DNA of 32,038 nucleotides from an uncultured Devosia sp. (GTDB lineage Bacteria; Pseudomonadota; Alphaproteobacteria; Rhizobiales; Devosiaceae): positions 1 to 32,038 of the forward strand of contig NZ_CAJXJS010000043.1 in assembly GCF_913055165.1 (NCBI RefSeq), written 5' to 3'. A program made the position numbers and the translations under genes. The notes below the pieces were generated by a model. The model saw only the letters and a list, made by a program, of their open reading frames with translations. It was not told where the DNA came from and searched no databases. Shown here one piece after another: positions 23,999 to 32,038 of the stretch. The number at the start of each line of letters is the position of its first letter. Within the stretch, counting starts at the first letter, position 1.

Positions 23999-26119
23999 AT
24001 GACCGACATTCCATCCGGCAACAGATCAGGCTTTTCCTTCCCCTCCATCCGGCAGGTGATAGAGACCCTGCGCTCGGGCGACATTGCGCTCGCCACGGGT
24101 GTGATGGCGCTGATCGTCATCCTGATCGTGCCCATGCCGCCGCTGCTGGTGGACATGCTGCTGGCCATATCGATCGTCTTCTCGGTCATGATCCTGATGA
24201 CCGCCTTGTTCATCCAGAAGCCGCTGGAATTTTCGTCCTTCCCCACGGTCTTGCTGATCGCAACCATGCTGCGGCTGGGTCTGAACCTCGCCACCACGCG
24301 CCTGATCCTCTCCGAGGGGCATGAGGGCACGGGCGCCGCCGGCCACGTCATCGAGGCCTTTGGCAGTTTCGTGACCGCCGGCAATTTCGTCATCGGTATT
24401 GTCGTCTTCATCATCCTGGTGATCGTCAACTTCATCGTCATCACCAAGGGTTCGGGCCGTATCGCAGAAGTCGCGGCCCGCTTCAGCCTCGATGCCATGC
24501 CCGGCAAGCAGATGGCGATCGACGCCGACCTCTCGGCCGGGCTGATCGACGAAGACACCGCCAAGAAGCGCCGGGCCGATCTTGAAGGCGAGAGCGCATT
24601 TTTCGGCAATATGGACGGCGCGAGCAAGTTCGTACGCGGTGATGCCATCGCCGGCCTCATCATCACCTTCATCAATGTCTCCGCCGGCATGCTCATCGGC
24701 ATCATGCAGCAGGGTCTGGGTTTTCAGGAAGCGGCCAACAACTACACACTGCTCACGATCGGCGACGGCCTGGTCAGCCAGATTCCAGCGCTGATCGTCT
24801 CGACTGCCGCTGGCATTCTCGTCTCGAAATCCGGTGTCACCGGTGCGGCCGACAAGGCCCTGACCGCCCAATTCACCGGCTATCCGCGGGCCTTGGGCAT
24901 GTCCTCGGCGGTCATGGCGGCCCTTGCCCTTCTCCCCGGCATGCCGCTCTTGCCCTTCATGGCGCTCTCCGGCGCCGCTGGCTACGCCGCCTGGCGCGCC
25001 AGCCGGTCCAAGGCCGTCCGCCAGGTCGAAGAGCAGGCCCAGGAGATAGCCAAGGCGGCACCACCGGCACAGCCATCCGAACCGCCGATTACCGACAGCC
25101 TCAAGATCGACGACCTCAAGCTCGAACTGGGCTACGGCCTGCTCAGCCTGGTCAAGGAAGACGAAAGCGGCTCCGATCGGCTCACCGAGCAGATCAAGGC
25201 CCTGCGCCGTCAGCTGGCACTGGAACTGGGCTTTGTCATGCCGCCGGTGCGCATCCTTGACAACATGCAGCTCGAGCCAAACGACTATAAGGTTCGGATC
25301 AAGGAAGTGGAGGCCGGCGCCGGCCAGATCTACGCCAACCAGCTCATGGTCATGGACCCCTATGGCAACCCGATCGACCTGCCGGGCCATCACACCACCG
25401 AACCGACTTTCGGCCTGCCCGCGACCTGGATCGAACCCGCCCTGCGCGACGAAGCGGAACTGCGGGGGCTCTCCATCATCGACCCCTCGACTGTGATCTC
25501 GACCCATCTGACCGAGATCCTCAAGGCTAATGTTGCGGACCTGCTCAGTTACGCCAATGTGCAGTCCCTGCTCTCGGGCCTGCCCAAGGACCAGCAGAAG
25601 CTGGTCGAAGACCTCGTACCCAGCCAGATCACGGTGTCGGGCCTTCAGCGCGTGCTGCAATCTCTGTTGACCGAACGCATTTCCATCCGCGACCTCTCCA
25701 GCATCCTTGAGGCGGTCGCAGAAATCGCCGGCAATGGCCGATCGGTCCAGACCATCACGGAACATGTCCGCGCTCGCCTCGCCCGGCAGATCTGCGCGGC
25801 CAATCTGGGTCCGGACGGCAACCTGCCCCTGTTGACCCTATCGCCCCAGTGGGAGCGCGATTTTGCTGAAGCCATGGCCGGCGACGGAGACAATCGTCAC
25901 CTGGCCATGGCGCCAAGCAAGTTGCAGCAATTTATCGGCGCCGTGCAGTCGGGCTACGAACGGGCCGCCCAGCAGGGCGAATTGCCGGTCTTGATCACCT
26001 CGCCCTCCATCCGCCCCCATGTCCGCTCGATCATCGAGCGCTTCCGCCCCCAGACCGTGGTGATGAGCCAGAACGAGGTGCATCCGCGCATCCGGCTCAA
26101 GACCGTGGGGAGCGTCTAG
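23999..26119 (+). CDS. flhA: Flagellar export gate protein FlhA
   Basis: The 706-residue protein is a full-length FlhA. About eight membrane helices fill residues 30-330, interrupted by the FHIPEP-family signature region RFSLDAMPGKQMAIDADLSAGLID. A linker and the four-subdomain cytoplasmic part follow (about 350-700), with GYGLLSLV, THLTEILK and SIRDLSSILEAVAE. It forms the nonameric export ring. It begins nine bases after flbD ends, without a strong ribosome site, so it is probably read with the fliF operon. Its stop overlaps the stop of the convergent DUF305-like gene by three bases. Confidence 0.97.
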   Translation: MTDIPSGNRSGFSFPSIRQVIETLRSGDIALATGVMALIVILIVPMPPLLVDMLLAISIVFSVMILMTALFIQKPLEFSSFPTVLLIATMLRLGLNLATTRLILSEGHEGTGAAGHVIEAFGSFVTAGNFVIGIVVFIILVIVNFIVITKGSGRIAEVAARFSLDAMPGKQMAIDADLSAGLIDEDTAKKRRADLEGESAFFGNMDGASKFVRGDAIAGLIITFINVSAGMLIGIMQQGLGFQEAANNYTLLTIGDGLVSQIPALIVSTAAGILVSKSGVTGAADKALTAQFTGYPRALGMSSAVMAALALLPGMPLLPFMALSGAAGYAAWRASRSKAVRQVEEQAQEIAKAAPPAQPSEPPITDSLKIDDLKLELGYGLLSLVKEDESGSDRLTEQIKALRRQLALELGFVMPPVRILDNMQLEPNDYKVRIKEVEAGAGQIYANQLMVMDPYGNPIDLPGHHTTEPTFGLPATWIEPALRDEAELRGLSIIDPSTVISTHLTEILKANVADLLSYANVQSLLSGLPKDQQKLVEDLVPSQITVSGLQRVLQSLLTERISIRDLSSILEAVAEIAGNGRSVQTITEHVRARLARQICAANLGPDGNLPLLTLSPQWERDFAEAMAGDGDNRHLAMAPSKLQQFIGAVQSGYERAAQQGELPVLITSPSIRPHVRSIIERFRPQTVVMSQNEVHPRIRLKTVGSV

Positions 26120-26613
26120 GGTGCATCTGCCGCCCGGGGCTCAAGGACAGGCGCATCTGCCGGTGGCGGATCGGCTTCCAGATCCGCAATCAGGGACTTC
26201 ATCTCATCGATCTCACGCACCTGCGCGGCGATGATCTCGTCGGCCAGTTCGCGCACCCGCGCGTCGCGAATATTGGCATTGGTGCTGGTCAGCACGGCAA
26301 TGGAGTGATGCGGGATCATGGCCCGCATATAGTCGACATCACCCACCAGGGCCTGGCTGCGCACAAGGAACAGTGATCCGGCAAAGACCGCGATCGCCCC
26401 GGCGATAATCGCGTAGTTGACGGCGCGCTTCCTGTACATGGCCCACATGAAGCCAAGCATGATGATGGCCATCGTCGCCCCCATCAAGAGCGCCATCCAG
26501 AGCCGCGTCTGACTATAGAACACATGATCGAACTGGTAGGTGTTGAGATACATCAACCCGTACATCACTACCGTCGACGTCGCGATCATCGCGGCAAAAC
26601 GCAAATAGCTCAT
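26116..26613 (-). CDS. DUF305-like membrane protein
   Basis: This 165-residue protein has three N-terminal membrane helices (about 5-25, 35-58 and 65-85). A helical domain follows with DYMRAMIPHHSIAVL and AAQVREIDEMKSLIADL, the DUF305 pattern whose paired His residues may bind metal. The tail is Pro/Ala-rich. The ATG at 26613 has GGAGG five bases upstream; the longer frame to 26739 overlaps the next gene and has no such site. Related proteins often accompany copper handling, but no copper gene is seen here. Confidence 0.8.
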   Translation of the reverse strand: MSYLRFAAMIATSTVVMYGLMYLNTYQFDHVFYSQTRLWMALLMGATMAIIMLGFMWAMYRKRAVNYAIIAGAIAVFAGSLFLVRSQALVGDVDYMRAMIPHHSIAVLTSTNANIRDARVRELADEIIAAQVREIDEMKSLIADLEADPPPADAPVLEPRAADAP

Positions 26614-26669
26614 CAAGTCCTCCATTTGGCTCGGAAGACCAACGCACGCATGCCGGCTTTGTTCAGGTT

Positions 26670-27131
26670 CTATTGTCGATGCACGGCATCGTACCGTGCC
26701 AACTCCTCGGCGTCCGGCGCCTGAAAGGCGCCTAGCCACCCTTCGATATGCTCAAGCGTAATCGGCGGATTTTCGCGGCCGCGCTTCCGGATGCGTTCCA
26801 GCATGACCGGGATTGGAGCCGTCAACCAACAAAGCTCGACCCGAGCGCCAAGACCTCGCGCAACGTCCGCAAGTCCCAGCCGCTCATCGCGACCCCACGT
26901 CCCCCACTCGATGATGACGCTGACGCCCGCTGCAAGAAACCGCCGGCTGAGGCGCCATTGCATGGCCTCGACAATGGCGCGCCGCTCCTCATCCCAGAGG
27001 TCAAGCTTGAGTTCGTGCATCCAGGCGTCGGGTTCCATCCGCACCGCGCCGGTTTGCGCCTCGAGTGCGGCGGCGCGGGTCGATTTGCCGACCCCGGGCA
27101 GGCCGGCAATAATGAACAGTGTCGCGCTCAC
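26670..27131 (-). CDS. P-loop kinase-like ATPase
   Basis: The 153-residue protein has Walker A GLPGVGKST (about 9-17), an aspartate-containing stretch RMEPDAWMHEL as seen in small-molecule and zeta-toxin-like kinases, a possible Walker B strand SVIIEWGTW, and a lid Arg region ERIRKRGREN. It is probably a cytoplasmic kinase acting on a small substrate, which cannot be named. It starts in a four-base overlap with the LysE gene, so the two are co-translated. Confidence 0.82.
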   Translation of the reverse strand: MSATLFIIAGLPGVGKSTRAAALEAQTGAVRMEPDAWMHELKLDLWDEERRAIVEAMQWRLSRRFLAAGVSVIIEWGTWGRDERLGLADVARGLGARVELCWLTAPIPVMLERIRKRGRENPPITLEHIEGWLGAFQAPDAEELARYDAVHRQ

Positions 27132-27742
27132 CGCTGGGTCAGCGCCAGCTTGGCCCCCAGCATCACAAAGGCCGCGGCAAAGCTGCGCCGCATCCAGGTC
27201 AGCACAGTTGGACGCGACATCACCTGGCCGCGAATTGCGGCGGCGAATAGCCCGTAAAGTGCAAACACCAAGAAGGTCATGAGCATGAACACGCCGCTCA
27301 ATTCGAGCATGCGACTGACTGCATTTGGCGTTCCGGTGGGCACGAATTGCGGCAGGAAGGCAAAGAAGAAAATGGAGAGCTTGGGGTTGAGCAGATTAAT
27401 CAGCATCACCTCGGCGGCCATGGCGCCGAGCGGCTTGCTCTCCTGCCGGGCCTCTACCGAAAGAGCGCCGGTTTCGCGCAGCGTCGACCAGGCCATGTAG
27501 AGCAGATAGGCCACCCCGAGATATTTGATGATATCAAATGCCAGCGCGCTGGCATGGAGTACCGCGGCCAGCCCGGTGATGGCGGCCAGCATATGGGGGA
27601 CAATGCCGAAGGTACAGAAAAGCGCGGCCCAGAGGCTCGCCTTGCCGCCTCGTCCCAGCCCGGTGGCAATGGTGTAGATGGCCCCTGCCCCCGGCGAAAT
27701 GACGACGATCAGCGTGGTGATCAGAAATTCAATGCTCATCAA
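27128..27742 (-). CDS. LysE/RhtB family exporter
   Basis: A 204-residue inner-membrane protein with about six hydrophobic segments. It has the family start ISPGAGAIYTIATGLGRGGKAS, then LGVAYLLYMAWSTLRE and NLLNPKLSIFFFAFLPQFV. Such proteins export amino acids or similar small molecules; the substrate is unknown. It is the first gene of a two- to three-gene leftward group with the P-loop kinase and, possibly, the DUF305-like protein. Confidence 0.9.
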   Translation of the reverse strand: MMSIEFLITTLIVVISPGAGAIYTIATGLGRGGKASLWAALFCTFGIVPHMLAAITGLAAVLHASALAFDIIKYLGVAYLLYMAWSTLRETGALSVEARQESKPLGAMAAEVMLINLLNPKLSIFFFAFLPQFVPTGTPNAVSRMLELSGVFMLMTFLVFALYGLFAAAIRGQVMSRPTVLTWMRRSFAAAFVMLGAKLALTQR

Positions 27743-27800
27743 GGCCTCCCGCCTGAGCGGGCACTATGCCCCGCTGAGACAGGTTGCGCCAGAGGAGAGC

Positions 27801-27995
27801 TTAACCCAGGCCGCCTGGCACGACCGGCGGCAGGTCAAGCTTTGACGCTTCGGCCGACGTATCGACTTCGTCTTCCTCGGCCAGCTCACGCTCGGCCTCA
27901 TACCAGAATTCCTGTTCGCGGCCTTCGGGCTGTCCGGCCTGGTCCCAAAGCTGGTAGGCGCGGTCGCGAATTTTGTCGTCCTGTGCGTGTTGCAT
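27801..27995 (-). CDS. DUF2934 domain protein
   Basis: The 64-residue protein has the DUF2934 core KIRDRAYQLWDQAGQPEGREQEFWYEAERELA near the N-terminus and an acidic, Pro-rich tail. Function is unknown for the family, which is common and short in rhizobia and relatives. The ATG at 27995 has AGGAGG six bases upstream; an ATG five codons earlier lies before that site and is rejected. Confidence 0.85.
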   Translation of the reverse strand: MQHAQDDKIRDRAYQLWDQAGQPEGREQEFWYEAERELAEEDEVDTSAEASKLDLPPVVPGGLG

Positions 27996-28100
27996 GCTGT
28001 CCTCCTGCACTTCAAACCAGAACGCGGCGGCCAGCCTTACAGTTGCGGTGGAACAAGCAAGTTAACGGCTGCATTATCGCTGCGACGTCGAGGGCCACCC

Positions 28101-29183
28101 ATGAAGCTGTTCTCCTGCACCCATTGCGGCAATACGGTCTATTTCGAAAACGCCGTGTGTGAACGCTGCAGCCATCAATTGGGATATCTGCCCCACAGGG
28201 CACAGTTGGTATCACTGGTTGAAGACGGAGGCCTGTGGACCTCGCCGGCGATCAACGACGACGCCTTCGTCTTCTGTGCCAATGCTGCTCACGCCGCCTG
28301 CAACTGGTTGATCCCGGCAGAGCCAGGTGGTGACATCTATTGCGCCGCCTGCCGGCACAACGAGACCATTCCCGACCTGTCCGACCCGGCCAATCTCCAG
28401 CGCTGGCAGACCATCGAGCGGGCCAAGAAGCGGCTGTTCTATTCCCTGCTCCGGCTGGGCCTGCCGCTGAAAACGCGCGCGGAAGACCCACTCCACGGCC
28501 TCGCCTTCCGCTTCCTGGCCGAAGACCAGAGCGCGCCCCAACGCGTCATGACCGGCCACGACAATGGCATCATCACCATTGCCTTGGCCGAGGCCGACGA
28601 CGCCGAACGCGAATACCGGCGCACCAGCATGAACGAACCTTATCGGACGCTGCTGGGGCACTTCCGTCATGAAATCGGGCACCACTACTGGGACCTGTTG
28701 GCGGCGGAGGGGTCAGCTCTTGACGTGTTCAGGGACCTGTTCGGCGATGAGCGTCGGGACTATGCCGCGGCCCTGCAAGCCCATTATGCCGATGGCGCAC
28801 CGCCTTCCTGGTCGCAAACCCACATCAGCGCCTATGCGACTGCTCATCCCTGGGAAGATTTCGCCGAAACCTTCGCGCATTATCTGCACATTATCGACAC
28901 GGTCGAAATGGCGGGGGCCTTCGGCGTACGCGCCCGTCCCAACACCGGCGACGAGCACCTTTCAATAGCGCCAATGCGTTTCGATCCGTACCTCGAACCG
29001 GATATGGGAACGATCATCGACAACTGGGTCCCGCTGGCCAGCCTTATCAACAATCTCAATCGCGCCGTCGGCCATGCCGACGCCTACCCCTTCGTGCTCG
29101 GCCCCGCCGTCGTCGAAAAGCTGGCGTTCGTCAATACGCTGGTGCATCAGGCGCCGGTTCGGGCCCAGCTCAACCGCGTCTAG
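28101..29183 (+). CDS. Zinc-ribbon putative metallopeptidase
   Basis: The 360-residue cytoplasmic protein opens with two four-Cys sites, Cys6/9/20/23 and Cys59/67/81/84, a zinc-ribbon arrangement. The rest contains the gluzincin-like motif HEIGHHYW (about 190-197) and a downstream acidic HPWEDFAETFAHYLH stretch that could give the third zinc ligand. This is the layout of a widespread uncharacterised family of putative zinc-binding metallopeptidases. The ATG at 28101 has GAGGG six bases upstream; the longer open frame lacks such support. It stands alone between divergent DUF2934 and convergent rluD genes, overlapping the latter at the 3' end by 14 bases. Confidence 0.82.
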   Translation: MKLFSCTHCGNTVYFENAVCERCSHQLGYLPHRAQLVSLVEDGGLWTSPAINDDAFVFCANAAHAACNWLIPAEPGGDIYCAACRHNETIPDLSDPANLQRWQTIERAKKRLFYSLLRLGLPLKTRAEDPLHGLAFRFLAEDQSAPQRVMTGHDNGIITIALAEADDAEREYRRTSMNEPYRTLLGHFRHEIGHHYWDLLAAEGSALDVFRDLFGDERRDYAAALQAHYADGAPPSWSQTHISAYATAHPWEDFAETFAHYLHIIDTVEMAGAFGVRARPNTGDEHLSIAPMRFDPYLEPDMGTIIDNWVPLASLINNLNRAVGHADAYPFVLGPAVVEKLAFVNTLVHQAPVRAQLNRV

Positions 29184-30201
29184 TCACCTGATCATAGGGC
29201 GCCAGCGCGTCCTCGAGTACCTGCAGGTCATCGGGCAAATCCGCTTCGAACATCATCTCCTCGCCCGTAGCGGGGTGTTCAAATCCGAGCTCGGCCGCAT
29301 GCAGGGCCTGGCGTCCCAGCGCCTTGACGGCCGCAGCGACCGGCTCTGGCAGCTTGTTGATCTTGGTCGCAAAGCCGGGAGCATAAAGCAGGTCGGAAAC
29401 CAGCGGGTGGCCGATATGAGCCATGTGGACTCGGATCTGGTGCGTACGCCCGGTCTCGAGCTGACACTGGATGCGGGTAATATCCCAGCCCGGCTCGCCA
29501 TAGCGCGCCTCGACCGCGTAATGCGTTATGGCCTCACGTCCACTTTTCAGCACCGCCTGTTTGAGCCTGTTGCCCGGATCTCGCCCCAGCGGCGCATCGA
29601 CCGTGCCCATGCCCGACTGGGTCGAGCCCCAGGCATAGGCAATATAGGCCCGGTGCAATGGCCCGGTACGGCCGTGATCGGCAAACTGCTCCGATAGGTG
29701 CTTGTGCGCCTGCTCGGTCTTGGCGGCCACCATCACGCCCGACGTGTCCTTGTCCAACCGGTGGACAATGCCGGGGCGCTTGACCCCGCCAATGCCTTTC
29801 AGGCTATCCCCGCAATGGAAAATCAAGGCATTGACCAGCGTACCGCTCGGCGAGCCGGGAGCCGGGTGCACAACCATGCCCACGGGCTTGTTGATGACGA
29901 TCAGGTGCTCGTCTTCATAGAGGATATCAAGCGGGATGTCTTCGGGCTGTGGATCGGGATCTTCCGGGGGCGGGGCGACAAGCACGATTGTCTCGCCGGC
30001 CTTGAGCCGGTATTTGGGTTCGGCAACTGTCCGACCGTCCACCGTGACCGCGCCGGTCAGGATCAAATCCTTGATGCGATTGCGGCTAAAGACGTCATGC
30101 GCTTTGGCCAACATGGCATCGAGCCGCCCGCCGTCCATCGTGGCGTCGACGACAACCTCAACGGGCTCGCCCTCCAACTCGAAATCGATGTCATCCGCCA
30201 T
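29170..30201 (-). CDS. rluD: RluD-type 23S rRNA pseudouridine synthase
   Basis: The 343-residue protein has an S4 RNA-binding domain (about 25-80, RLDAMLAKAHDVFSRNRIKDLI) and an RluA-family catalytic domain (about 90-320) with the active-site Asp150 in GIVHRLDKDTSG, a Tyr in RAYIAYAWG and RTHQIRVH. RluD modifies helix 69 of 23S rRNA; RluA or RluC specificity cannot be excluded. The start at 30201 (MADDIDFE) has AGGA six bases upstream; the longer frame to 30309 is less likely. Its ATG shares two bases with the ATG of the divergent gene. Confidence 0.9.
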   Translation of the reverse strand: MADDIDFELEGEPVEVVVDATMDGGRLDAMLAKAHDVFSRNRIKDLILTGAVTVDGRTVAEPKYRLKAGETIVLVAPPPEDPDPQPEDIPLDILYEDEHLIVINKPVGMVVHPAPGSPSGTLVNALIFHCGDSLKGIGGVKRPGIVHRLDKDTSGVMVAAKTEQAHKHLSEQFADHGRTGPLHRAYIAYAWGSTQSGMGTVDAPLGRDPGNRLKQAVLKSGREAITHYAVEARYGEPGWDITRIQCQLETGRTHQIRVHMAHIGHPLVSDLLYAPGFATKINKLPEPVAAAVKALGRQALHAAELGFEHPATGEEMMFEADLPDDLQVLEDALAPYDQVTRRG

Positions 30202-30547
30202 GAACAATCCTGAACCAAACACGCCGGACGCCGCCGACACCGAATTGACGCCCGAAGCCCGGGCCATGCTGGGAAAAGCCCGCCGCTCATTTGCGGTTTC
30301 CATGGGCATTTTGTTGCTGGGCTTTATGGCGATTGGTGTTGCACTTGTCTATCGCGTCATGCGTGACAGCCCGCCCCCAGCCGTGGCGGAAAGTGTCTCC
30401 ATCCCCACAGGCGCCGAAGTGATTTCAGCGCTCAACACCGATGGCACCATCCAGGTGACATTCCGTGCCGGCGGCGCGACCATGCTCAACATCTATGATG
30501 CAGGGACCGGAGCGCTGGAGCGCAGCGTACAGATCGGCGCAGAGTAG
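30200..30547 (+). CDS. Small single-pass membrane protein next to rluD (DUF6476-like)
   Basis: The 115-residue protein has a charged N-terminus with TPEARAMLGKARR, one membrane helix (about 32-55, SMGILLLGFMAIGVALVYRVM) and a C-terminal domain with a short beta-rich stretch (TIQVTFRAGGATMLNIYD). Similar small membrane proteins sit beside rluD in many alphaproteobacteria, and I believe they are grouped as DUF6476, from memory. The ATG overlaps the rluD start codon by two bases, with no clear ribosome site; a later start cannot be excluded. Confidence 0.72.
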   Translation: MNNPEPNTPDAADTELTPEARAMLGKARRSFAVSMGILLLGFMAIGVALVYRVMRDSPPPAVAESVSIPTGAEVISALNTDGTIQVTFRAGGATMLNIYDAGTGALERSVQIGAE

Positions 30548-30563
30548 CGGCCGAACGTCTCTG

Positions 30564-31733
30564 CTAGCGCCCCTGAATTTCCTTGAGCGCGGCCAGCCGA
30601 TCCGAAACTGTTCCGCGCTGGGCATTGGCCGGCGTCGGCAGCACGTCGAGCCCCTCTCCGTCGTCAGCGAAACGTTGCACGCGGTCGAACAGGCTCTCTT
30701 CCGGCTGCGCTTGAGCCGGTGCCTCGTGATCCACCGCATAAACCAGACGGCTGACGCTGGCGGCAATGTCGTTGAGCTTTTCGCGCAGATGCGCTTCCTC
30801 GAACCGCTCGGTCTCCCAATCAGCCATGATTGAGGCCTCGACATTGCTGACCTTGTGCCGCAGCCGTTGGAGTTCCTCCTCCATGGAAAGCTTGTCGGCC
30901 AGAAGCTGCTCGGCGCGCCCTTCGCTCTTTTCCACGACCAAGCTGGTTTCGGCCAGAAGGGCGTTGAGCCGGTTTTCGGCGCTGGCAATGCGCGCCTCAG
31001 CAGCCACAAGTTCTTCGGCATCGGCCTCGCGCTCTGCGTCGCGACCCGCCAGGGCATCGCGCATTTGCGTAATGGCCGCGCTGGCCTCGGCGCTCCGTCG
31101 ATCGGATTTCTCCAGCCGCTCGATCAGGCTATTCGCCTGCTCTTCCAGGAAGGCGGCCCGCTTGCGCTCTATGGCCAGCGCCGTCGTCAACTGGTCGATA
31201 TCACTCTCGTAATCGCCAGAAAGAGCAAGGCCGTCGACCTTGGTGGCCTTGGCCAGCCCGCCGCGCAAGGAATTGCGCAACTCTTCGATTTCGCCGGCGC
31301 GGCTTTCGAGTTCCCGGTCGCGCTTGCGCAGACGGTTGGCGAGATCGGCTCCCTCTTTCTCAAGTTCGAGAATGCGGGCGCGCAGCTCTACCTCGCGACC
31401 CTCCAGCTCGCGCACGACGTCCAGGTGCCTCTCACGTTCGGCCTTGAGGGCACCGAGATCAGTGCGCTTCTGGTTGACATCGCTGAGCTGCTCGGCGAGC
31501 CGCTTGCGCAGGGCCTCCACATTCATCTCCAGCCGGCGCGTGGACAGAGCGAATTCGGCCCGCAGCTGATCTTTGTCGGCGCGAAACTCGGCCATGGTGA
31601 TGGGCGTCGCCGCTTCGATGCGCCGCTTGGTCAGCCGCACGGCCCGCTTCCACACAGCTGGCATGATGACGAGTGCCGCCAGCCCCGCCACCAGCAGGCC
31701 CAGCGCAAAATACATGATGTTCTCGATCAGCAT
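30564..31733 (-). CDS. Membrane-anchored coiled-coil protein of unknown function
   Basis: The 389-residue protein has one N-terminal membrane helix (about 5-25, MYFALGLLVAGLAALVIMPAVW). A long, charged coiled-coil region follows (about 45-320), rich in Glu, Arg, Ala and Leu heptads, and then a Pro/Asp-rich tail. It should lie on the cytoplasmic side of the inner membrane. The ATG at 31733 has GGAGG nine bases upstream; the open frame extends 31 codons further without such a site. Single-pass coiled-coil proteins of this kind are common in Hyphomicrobiales without an assigned role; cell-envelope or division scaffolding is only a guess. Confidence 0.75.
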   Translation of the reverse strand: MLIENIMYFALGLLVAGLAALVIMPAVWKRAVRLTKRRIEAATPITMAEFRADKDQLRAEFALSTRRLEMNVEALRKRLAEQLSDVNQKRTDLGALKAERERHLDVVRELEGREVELRARILELEKEGADLANRLRKRDRELESRAGEIEELRNSLRGGLAKATKVDGLALSGDYESDIDQLTTALAIERKRAAFLEEQANSLIERLEKSDRRSAEASAAITQMRDALAGRDAEREADAEELVAAEARIASAENRLNALLAETSLVVEKSEGRAEQLLADKLSMEEELQRLRHKVSNVEASIMADWETERFEEAHLREKLNDIAASVSRLVYAVDHEAPAQAQPEESLFDRVQRFADDGEGLDVLPTPANAQRGTVSDRLAALKEIQGR

Positions 31734-31862
31734 CGATGCGGCCTCCGGCAGCGCACATGCGCCCGCCTTGGGACTTTCCCTTATCCGGTTTTGGCAGCAA
31801 AGACGGCGCTCGGCCATCTTCGGCAATGATTAACCCTAACGGGTTTGAGGCTGGCCGTCACG

Positions 31863-31890
31863 ACAAAGCCGGAGCTTTCACCCCGGCTTG
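31863..31890 (-). terminator. Likely terminator after the eipA-like gene
   Basis: AAGCCGG (31866-31872) and CCGGCTT (31883-31889) form a 7-bp stem about 26 bases past the leftward stop codon, followed on the minus strand by a short T-containing stretch. Confidence 0.5.
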
Positions 31891-31915
31891 CAAGGAGTTG
31901 ATCGGTTCTGGTCGT

Positions 31916-32038
31916 TCAGAACGGGTTCCAGGTCGGCTCGGCGGTGAAGTTGAGATAGCCCACATTGATACCGAGACGCGCGCCAACGCCGGAGCGGATC
32001 GGCACAACCACCACATTACCGCGCTTGGTAACCGTCAT
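31916..32038 (-). CDS. C-terminus of a DUF1134/EipA-like envelope protein (partial)
   Basis: Only the last 40 codons are in the window. They read VTKRGNVVVVPIRSGVGAR and GYLNFTAEPTWNPF, ending at the TGA at 31916-31918. This strongly resembles the C-terminus of DUF1134 proteins such as the Brucella periplasmic envelope-integrity protein EipA. The ATG at the very edge (32036-32038) is probably an internal Met rather than the start, since the family is about 190-200 residues long. The gene continues beyond the right end. Confidence 0.72.
   Translation of the reverse strand: MTVTKRGNVVVVPIRSGVGARLGINVGYLNFTAEPTWNPF

Noticed and set aside
24026..25765. Long open frame (579 codons) on the minus strand
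   Set aside because: It is antisense to flhA; its product is His/Asp-rich low-complexity sequence typical of shadow frames.
1..32038. Mobile elements, prophage genes, CRISPR arrays or toxin-antitoxin pairs
   Set aside because: No transposase, integrase, capsid-type gene, regularly spaced repeat or typical toxin-antitoxin pair was recognised.

Overview
The window reads as chromosomal DNA of a GC-rich alphaproteobacterium, most likely of the order Hyphomicrobiales (Devosia-like; the genus is an inference). The pointers are a SciP (DUF1153) cell-cycle regulator, a Caulobacter-style fliF-fliG-flbE-fliN-flbD flagellar cluster followed by flhA, a FixL-FixJ-FixK oxygen circuit and a DUF1134/EipA-like C-terminus at the right edge. 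I see no phage, insertion sequence, CRISPR array or origin.

Region 1 (1-1.5 kb) holds a ring-cleaving VOC dioxygenase, a 425 bp stretch with no convincing gene, and an elongator tRNA-Met.

Region 2 (1.6-17.6 kb) is the most interesting part. A complete FixL (haem-PAS kinase), FixJ (response regulator) and FixK (Crp/Fnr regulator) lie inside a gene set typical of low-oxygen or dormancy responses: a tandem universal stress protein, two triple-BON proteins, a CBS-pair protein, Hsp20, an ADP-forming acyl-CoA synthetase fused to a GNAT acetyltransferase, an atypical PRPP synthetase, a phosphoribosyltransferase, an APH-fold kinase-like protein, an SDR, a bactofilin-like membrane protein and several small unknown proteins. 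Nine copies of a palindrome close to TTGAC-N4-GTCAA sit in front of these genes. At four of them a -10-like hexamer lies at the class II activator distance. The picture is a self-contained FixLJ-FixK regulon, similar in content to the mycobacterial DosR regulon. The FixK box in front of usp-fixL-fixJ implies feedback.

Region 3 (17.6-26.1 kb) is the cell-cycle and flagellar block. It contains sciP with a CtrA-like box and a strong terminator, a GST, then fliF, fliG, fliH/flbE, fliN, flbD and flhA. A CtrA-like box lies upstream of fliF. No FixK box was seen here.

Region 4 (26.1-32 kb) is mixed housekeeping: a DUF305-like membrane protein, a P-loop kinase-like protein, a LysE exporter, a DUF2934 protein, a zinc-ribbon metallopeptidase, an RluD-type pseudouridine synthase whose start codon overlaps that of a divergent membrane protein, a membrane-anchored coiled-coil protein and the EipA-like partial gene.

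All functional calls come from reading motifs in the sequence. No database search was run.
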